The notes under the pieces are model-generated. The model was given only the letters and a program-made list of their open reading frames with translations. It was not told the DNA's origin and did no database searches. Positions 59,627 to 64,000 of a DNA stretch of 64,000 nt are shown one piece after another; position 1 is the stretch's first letter; each line of letters opens with the position of its first letter. A program made the translations under genes and the position numbers. Origin of the DNA: JAHCHG01 sp041394845 (GTDB taxonomy: Bacteria; Acidobacteriota; Blastocatellia; Pyrinomonadales; Pyrinomonadaceae); the NCBI GenBank assembly GCA_041394845.1, contig JAWKHL010000005.1, forward strand, positions 310,001-374,000, written 5' to 3'.

Positions 59627-60550
59627 TTATTTAGCCTTTAATTTTATTTCAAAGAGTTTTTTCCATTCTTTTCCCGTAACAAACAGTCTGTCCGAACCGG
59701 AATCGTAAGCTATCCCGTTGAGAGTGTTTTCGCCCCCTGCGGAATCTTCCGGGGAAATGTTCGCCAGATCAATCCAACCCGTTACCTTACCGGTTTGGGG
59801 ATTGATGCGGGCGATGTAATTTGGTTTTCCGATGTTGGGCAGAATCCCCTGGGTGGTCTGGGTTTCTTTTTCTTCGGAGTGCCAGATGTTGGCCCAGATC
59901 TCACCATTGATATATTCAAGTTCGTTGATCAAATACAGTGGGTTTCCGTTTTCCTGAAAAATTGCCAGAGTCCGCATGGTTTGAAATGTTTCGGGATCGA
60001 TGAACTTGATCAAATGCGTGCCGTCGCTCATGATCAGATTCTTTCCGTCGTTCGTCAACCCCCAGCCCTCGCCCTGATACCTGAATTCCTTTAACGGGGA
60101 AAAATCGCTCTCGTTGTAAACAAAACAGACGTTTTCCCGCCAGGTCAGCTGATAAATTTTCCCCCCGAGAATTGTCATACCCTCGGCGAAAAACTTTTTG
60201 TCGAGATCGACTTTCTTGGTTACCTGACCGGTTTCCAATTCGACTTTGCGAAGGGTTGAGCGTCCGTATTCGCCCGTGCTTTCAAACAAAAATCCGTCCT
60301 TGAAAACAAGTCCCTGAGTAAAAGCCTTCGGATCATGTTGATAGGTATTGACGATTTCGTAAGTGTAATGGGGCACGGTATTTTCAGGTTTCGGAACATC
60401 GTTGCCGTTTGTCTTGACTTTATTGGGACCGGCGTTGGGAGTTGCGGGAGAGCCGTTGCATCCCAGACTGACAACTACCAGAAAAACTAGGATTATCAGA
60501 AAAAGAATAAAATAAAATCGCATAAATTTTGTGGATTTTTTACCCGACAT
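59627..60550 (-). CDS. Glutaminyl-peptide cyclotransferase (bacterial/plant type), lipoprotein
   Basis: Forms pyroglutamate at N-terminal Gln of peptides. The PF05096-type propeller signature is HDPKAFTQGLVFKDGFLFESTGEYGRSTLRKVELETG, then FAEGMTILGGKIYQLTWRE, YQGEGWGLTNDGKNLIMSDGT and ELEYINGEIWANIW. The N-terminus is a lipoprotein signal (VVSLGC, Cys about 31) with a Pro/Asn linker. Acts in the periplasm or at the outer membrane. Of interest next to the small exported peptide gene. Confidence 0.87.
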   Translation of the reverse strand: MSGKKSTKFMRFYFILFLIILVFLVVVSLGCNGSPATPNAGPNKVKTNGNDVPKPENTVPHYTYEIVNTYQHDPKAFTQGLVFKDGFLFESTGEYGRSTLRKVELETGQVTKKVDLDKKFFAEGMTILGGKIYQLTWRENVCFVYNESDFSPLKEFRYQGEGWGLTNDGKNLIMSDGTHLIKFIDPETFQTMRTLAIFQENGNPLYLINELEYINGEIWANIWHSEEKETQTTQGILPNIGKPNYIARINPQTGKVTGWIDLANISPEDSAGGENTLNGIAYDSGSDRLFVTGKEWKKLFEIKLKAK

Positions 60551-60629
60551 CCGGGGAAAAAATTAAGTTTATTTAATACTGCCAAATAATGACTGTTTCC
60601 GGATTTTTTCAAAAAAGTGCCGAAAAAAT

Positions 60630-61961
60630 TTAACGCGACAAAGCTCTTTCGATCGACTTTCTGAAACTCTCTTCCGAAAGTCGGCGAACTTTCACTCCAT
60701 TGATGAAAATTGTCGGGGTTCCGGTAACTCCGTACCTTTTTCCGTCGGCTATATCTTTTCTGATTTCGTCGGCAAACTTTTCGTTACCCAAGTCTAATTC
60801 AAATTGTTCAATATTCAAACCCAATTGAGCGGCAAACTTTTTTAATGAGGCGTCGCCAAGATCATCCTGATTCTCATACAAAATTTCCGCATAATCGAAA
60901 AACTTTCCCTGAACGTTGGCGGCATTGGCCGCTAAGGCGGCCCGAAAAGCGTTTTCGTGAACGTTTTCCAAAGGAAAATCCCGGACCACAAACCGTATCT
61001 TATCGCCGAATTCGGCCATCACTTTTTTTAGGACCGGATGAACGGCCGAACAGGCCGGACATTGAAAATCCGAGAACATCACCACCGTTACCGGCGCGTT
61101 CGGATTGCCCCGGGACGGATCATCATCGGTCGAGATTTGCTGAACGAAAGGTTCCGGTTCCCGGTAGAGAACTTTTACGTGGTATTTGTTAAAAAGTCTT
61201 GAGGTAAGCGCCTTTTCCAGTTGACGCCTCTCCTGATCGGAAAAATCGGTCAATTTATCGGTGATTTCACGGGCGATAAATTCGGATGCCGTCAAATCCT
61301 GAGTTCTCGCCTCTTTGACCACCAGCGAGTTGAAAACAACCTCTTCCAACTGATCGCGGACTTGATCGTAAAAGTTTCCCTCGAAATCCGAGAGTTTAAT
61401 ACGGTTGCGGGCATCGAAATCGGCGACGGTGATTTTTTTTGCACCGACCGTTGCCAAAACATCGGTGTTTTTAAGACCCGGAGCATTTACGTCTTTTCCA
61501 ACAATAACCTTAAACTTGGCTTTCAAACGGGTTAAAAGTTCGGTGTAGGCTTTTTGCTGGGGCTCGCGGCGAAGAAAAGCCACGATTTGATGGCGGACCT
61601 CTTCGAGAGTCTTGTCGCCGATCGAGTCCCGATTGGCCTGATAGATGTTTTTGATCTGTTCCTCGTTCGGGTCGGCCACCTTTTGAGCGACCTCGATTTC
61701 CAGAAGCTTCTCCGTCGACAGGTTTCTTTCTCCGGCTTCCGCCGCGATAAGGGTTTCGGATATCTGTTCGTCGAGAAGATTACGGCGGGTTTCGGCCAGC
61801 TGTTCGGGATAAGAATTAAATGCTTTTTCGATGTCGGCCGGGAAATCGGCTGGAGTAAACTTAAAGCCGTCGGCCGTGGCCAGCACCTGATTGCCGGTTT
61901 GGGAAAAAGAATAAAAACTGAAAAGAAGAAGGAAAAAGACCAGGGATAAAATTTGTTTCAT
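60630..61961 (-). CDS. SurA-like plus DsbA-like periplasmic protein
   Basis: A 443-residue exported protein. After a signal peptide (FYSFSQ), an N-terminal helical SurA/parvulin-like chaperone part (DGFKFTPADFPADIEKAF, LLDEQISETLIAAEAGER) is followed by a second similar helical segment (KKITVADFDARNRIKLSDFEG). About residues 285-443 form a DsbA-like thioredoxin domain with CPAC at 301-304 and the cis-Pro loop GVTGTPTIFINGVKV. Probably a fused chaperone/thiol oxidase for exported proteins. The heptanucleotide inverted repeat lies upstream. Confidence 0.85.
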   Translation of the reverse strand: MKQILSLVFFLLLFSFYSFSQTGNQVLATADGFKFTPADFPADIEKAFNSYPEQLAETRRNLLDEQISETLIAAEAGERNLSTEKLLEIEVAQKVADPNEEQIKNIYQANRDSIGDKTLEEVRHQIVAFLRREPQQKAYTELLTRLKAKFKVIVGKDVNAPGLKNTDVLATVGAKKITVADFDARNRIKLSDFEGNFYDQVRDQLEEVVFNSLVVKEARTQDLTASEFIAREITDKLTDFSDQERRQLEKALTSRLFNKYHVKVLYREPEPFVQQISTDDDPSRGNPNAPVTVVMFSDFQCPACSAVHPVLKKVMAEFGDKIRFVVRDFPLENVHENAFRAALAANAANVQGKFFDYAEILYENQDDLGDASLKKFAAQLGLNIEQFELDLGNEKFADEIRKDIADGKRYGVTGTPTIFINGVKVRRLSEESFRKSIERALSR

Positions 61962-62024
61962 AAGAAATTGAAAAAAAAGATGTTAATTACTCTGTAAATA
62001 AAAAAAAACTGAAGTTTTGTTAAA

Positions 62025-62149
62025 TTAGTGATGAGTGATAAGTGATGGGTGATGGGATAAAACTTAATTGTCTGAATATCCGGAACTACTGCCGGATTTA
62101 ATCTGTTTAACTTTTCACCCATCACTTATCACCCATCACCCATCACTAA
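62025..62149. repeat. Heptanucleotide repeats in inverted arms (GTGATGG type)
   Basis: Left arm 62025-62056 and right arm 62118-62149, each about 32 bp and made of 7-base units (GTGATGA, GTGATAA, GTGATGG and complements), are largely complementary around a 61-nt loop. Located between two minus-strand genes, upstream of the SurA/DsbA-like gene. Confidence 0.75.
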
Positions 62150-62176
62150 ACTCTAGTTTTTTTAATTTACACAGTA

Positions 62177-63130
62177 TTAATCCTCAAACAAAAAAAGTCC
62201 GGGTGAAATTCGAACCGCCTCCGATTTCCGGGGACCGCCGAAAATATCGGGATGAAAAATTTTTGCCAGAATCTCGACCCCGTCAACAACCCGCGGGCCG
62301 GGCCGGGAAAAATAGGCGCTGGCATCCATCGCCCAGATCCGTTCGTTAATAAAAGCCGGCATTTCACTGAAGATTCGAGGAAATTTTGTCTTGGTAAGTT
62401 GCCGTAAAATATCGTCGATGTAGTATCCGCAGGGTATCAAAACCAAAACCTCGGGAGAGCAACTGACGATGGTCTGATAAGTTACAGTAGTGCTTTTTTT
62501 TCCCGTCTCTCCAAGTAACGCGTTGCCCCCCGCAATTTCAACCTGTTCGGGCGTCCAGTGCCCGGGGGCGAAGGGAGGTTCAAGCCATTCAAGCATAAAA
62601 ACATCGGGCCTTTTGATCGAATCGCCAAGCTGTTTTTTAACTTTATTGAGCCGGTTTTGCAAATCATCGGTCAGGGCCTCGGCTCTTTCGGCTATCCCGC
62701 AAAGGTCTCCGACGGTTTTTATGTTTTGAAAAATATCCCCGATCGTGTTTGGCTCAAGGGAAATAACCCGGGCCTCGGCGACATACATCCGGGCCGCCTT
62801 TTGGACGGTTTGATAACTGACCGCACAAACCTCGCATAATTCCTGAGTAATGATCAGATCGGGATTGATTTGGCGAAGCAATTCCTGATCAAGTTCGTAA
62901 ATCGAACCGTGGCCGTCGAGATTGGTTCGGACGGCGTGATCGATGTCCCGGCTGGTCATTTTTTCGTGAGAGATCAAACTCGAGGTCAATTGAGGTTTGT
63001 TGACAACCGAGGGGGGAAAGTCGCATTCGTGGGTGATTCCGGCGAGGTTTTCCTCAAACCCCAGTGCGCAAACGATTTCGGTCGCCGAGGGCAAAAGGGA
63101 AACGATTTTTGGAGAGCGGCCATTATTCAT
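62177..63130 (-). CDS. BtuF-like cobalamin-binding protein
   Basis: A 317-residue protein with the periplasmic-binding-protein fold of BtuF/FecB type: KIVSLLPSATEIVCALGFEENLAGITHECD, then INPDLIITQELCEVCAVSY, VFMLEWLEPPFAPGHWTPEQVEIAGG, and PRVVDGVEILAKIFHP at the end. There is no signal peptide or lipobox, so it is probably cytoplasmic or its export signal is unusual. Such proteins are often annotated as cobalamin-binding. No ABC transporter genes are next to it, and no B12 riboswitch lies upstream. Confidence 0.82.
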   Translation of the reverse strand: MNNGRSPKIVSLLPSATEIVCALGFEENLAGITHECDFPPSVVNKPQLTSSLISHEKMTSRDIDHAVRTNLDGHGSIYELDQELLRQINPDLIITQELCEVCAVSYQTVQKAARMYVAEARVISLEPNTIGDIFQNIKTVGDLCGIAERAEALTDDLQNRLNKVKKQLGDSIKRPDVFMLEWLEPPFAPGHWTPEQVEIAGGNALLGETGKKSTTVTYQTIVSCSPEVLVLIPCGYYIDDILRQLTKTKFPRIFSEMPAFINERIWAMDASAYFSRPGPRVVDGVEILAKIFHPDIFGGPRKSEAVRISPGLFLFED

Positions 63131-63504
63131 TTTAATAAAGTTTTTGAAACGACTAATTTCGGGAAGTAATCCTGAATATAAAGGATCCGGTCCGACTTTT
63201 TAACAGATGTGTTAAAAAAAACTGAAACTTTTAAGGTCGGGAAAGTTTTTTATTCCCTTATATTTTCCCCATTTTTTCTAGAAAATAATGCAACTTGCTA
63301 AAAACCGTTTATTTCTGTTAAAATTTTGTTCAATTATTGAGCCAGCTTTGGCCAATTTTCAAAAGCCCATAGTAAGAAAATAACAAATAAAAAAGAAGCC
63401 CCCAAAAACAAGTTTAGGAAAGATTTGCCTTCTCCCGCAGGTGAAAGTTTATTTTACGTGATTTTTACACCTGAAAAAAAAATATTTGGAGAGGAATGGT
63501 TTTG
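63131..63504. other. 374-bp divergent promoter region
   Basis: No gene seen. A/T-rich, between the BtuF-like gene (minus) and the surface-protein gene (plus). Contains CAGGTG (about 63439) and CACCTG (about 63469), a short inverted pair about 25 nt upstream of the latter's SD. Confidence 0.4.
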
Positions 63505-64000
63505 ATGAAACGAAATCTACTTGGCGGAAAAAAACTGTTTTTTTTGTTTTTTTTATTGGTGATTATTGTAACGGCATTTTTTGCTCCCTTTGGCCTTTTT
63601 TCCGGAACACGGACAACTGCCGCCGGAACTATTTCCGGGCGGGTTTTTCAAGATTTTAATTCCAACGGCAATTACGATAACACGGGTGGAGTGACGGCCA
63701 ATCCGACCGCCATCGACCGGGGGGTTGCCGGAGTGACCGTTACGGCGTTCGATTCCGCCGGGGTTCAGCGGGGTACGACCGTGACCGTTGCCAACGGAAC
63801 TTACAGTCTGGCGGCGGCGGGAACCGGGCCTTACCGGGTGGAATTCACCAACCTTCCCGCCGGGTACAGTCCCTCGGCCCGGAGCAATGATTCGGTCGGT
63901 GCCGGAACCGCCTCCAACTCCGGTTCGACGGTTTTCTTCGTCAATGACGGGAACACGGCCAACGTCAATCTGGCCATCAATCGCCCCGAAGAATATTGTC
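63505..64000 (+). CDS. SdrD-B / surface protein, N-terminal part (runs off the window)
   Basis: Partial gene, 165 codons visible. A signal peptide (LFFLFFLLVIIVTAFFAPFG) is followed by a B-type Ig-like (SdrD/Cna B) repeat: GTISGRVFQDFNSNGNYDNTG, GVAGVTVTAFDSAGVQRGTT, GTYSLAAAGTGPYRVEF, ending NDGNTANVNLAI. The SD GGAGAGG is ten bases before ATG 63505 and one base before ATG 63496, so 63505 is preferred. Probably a large surface adhesin or matrix protein; its end lies outside the window. Confidence 0.85.
   Translation, partial: MKRNLLGGKKLFFLFFLLVIIVTAFFAPFGLFSGTRTTAAGTISGRVFQDFNSNGNYDNTGGVTANPTAIDRGVAGVTVTAFDSAGVQRGTTVTVANGTYSLAAAGTGPYRVEFTNLPAGYSPSARSNDSVGAGTASNSGSTVFFVNDGNTANVNLAINRPEEYC

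Noticed and set aside
63131..63300. Cobalamin riboswitch upstream of the BtuF-like gene
   Set aside because: No B12-box-like sequence on the minus strand; the region is A/T-rich and unstructured.
1..64000. tRNA, rRNA, CRISPR array, prophage or IS transposase
   Set aside because: I looked for T-loop sequences, rRNA signatures, spaced direct repeats of 25-40 bp and transposase/integrase motifs on both strands and saw none.

Overview
The window is a chromosomal stretch of a Gram-negative bacterium, most likely an acidobacterium of the Blastocatellia/Pyrinomonadales type. That placement is inferred from gene content, since no rRNA or tRNA gene is present. The pointers are: two membrane-anchored one-component regulators (OmpR/CadC-type winged helix plus TPR or PD40 beta-propeller); many exported proteins and lipoproteins of unknown function; arabinose-5-phosphate isomerase (implying Kdo/LPS); secreted Ig/SBBP/SdrD-type surface proteins; frequent TTG/GTG starts; and intergenic heptanucleotide repeats. 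The window starts just after one gene and ends inside another.

Layout. 0-11.4 kb: exported caspase-fold protein, MGDG-synthase-type glycosyltransferase, a coiled-coil/SH3 pair, a lectin-like lipoprotein, a DMT transporter, a CoA-binding protein coupled to MoaB/MogA, an M28 peptidase, an S10 carboxypeptidase operon and a membrane protein. 11.7-19 kb: DM9-ankyrin protein, KdsD, acyl-CoA dehydrogenase, CYTH protein, lytic transglycosylase. 19.3-24.4 kb: GlmM, ABM protein, a probable free-standing small RNA, an inactivated M3-like peptidase, AroB. 24.4-31.1 kb: Rad52-type annealing protein, DUF2254 protein, B12-dependent acyl-CoA mutase, RlmD/RumA-type rRNA methylase. 31-43.6 kb: wHTH-TPR regulator, SBBP/Ig surface protein, ROK regulator, M48 peptidase, lipoproteins, MDR dehydrogenase, HtrA. 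43.7-48.9 kb: an unrecognised cluster around a wHTH-PD40 regulator. 49.2-57.5 kb: aldehyde dehydrogenase, GH97 glycosidase, alanine dehydrogenase, a P460-like cytochrome interrupted by an in-frame TGA, a receiver protein and a DUF512 radical-SAM-like protein. 57.5-64 kb: TPR-Fis regulator divergent from a tiny exported peptide gene, glutaminyl cyclotransferase, SurA/DsbA-like protein, BtuF-like protein, and the start of an SdrD-B surface protein.

Most exciting candidates: (1) The 43.7-48.9 kb cluster of unrecognised cytoplasmic proteins, one with an HECTH zinc-protease motif. Exact 11-bp-period RTGAGA repeats stand both in front of the wHTH-PD40 regulator and in front of the oppositely transcribed three-gene row. 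An OmpR-type winged helix is expected to read such repeats, so this looks like a self-contained regulon. (2) The divergent pair of a TPR-Fis regulator and a 75-residue exported peptide, with a GCAAC-N4-GTTGC palindrome between them, reminiscent in logic of peptide-sensing systems. (3) The P460-like cytochrome whose only interruption is a TGA followed by a SECIS-like hairpin: selenoprotein or nonsense allele. (4) A roughly 110-nt RNA with its own promoter and terminator at 21.0 kb.

Functional links: GlmM (UDP-GlcNAc), the lytic transglycosylase, KdsD and the lipid glycosyltransferase serve the envelope. HtrA, the SurA/DsbA-like protein, M28, S10 and the caspase-like protein act on exported proteins. 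Acyl-CoA dehydrogenase, the acyl-CoA mutase, aldehyde dehydrogenase and alanine dehydrogenase point to heterotrophic amino-acid and fatty-acid catabolism, and the BtuF-like protein may serve the B12 need of the mutase. No prophage, IS transposase or CRISPR array was seen.
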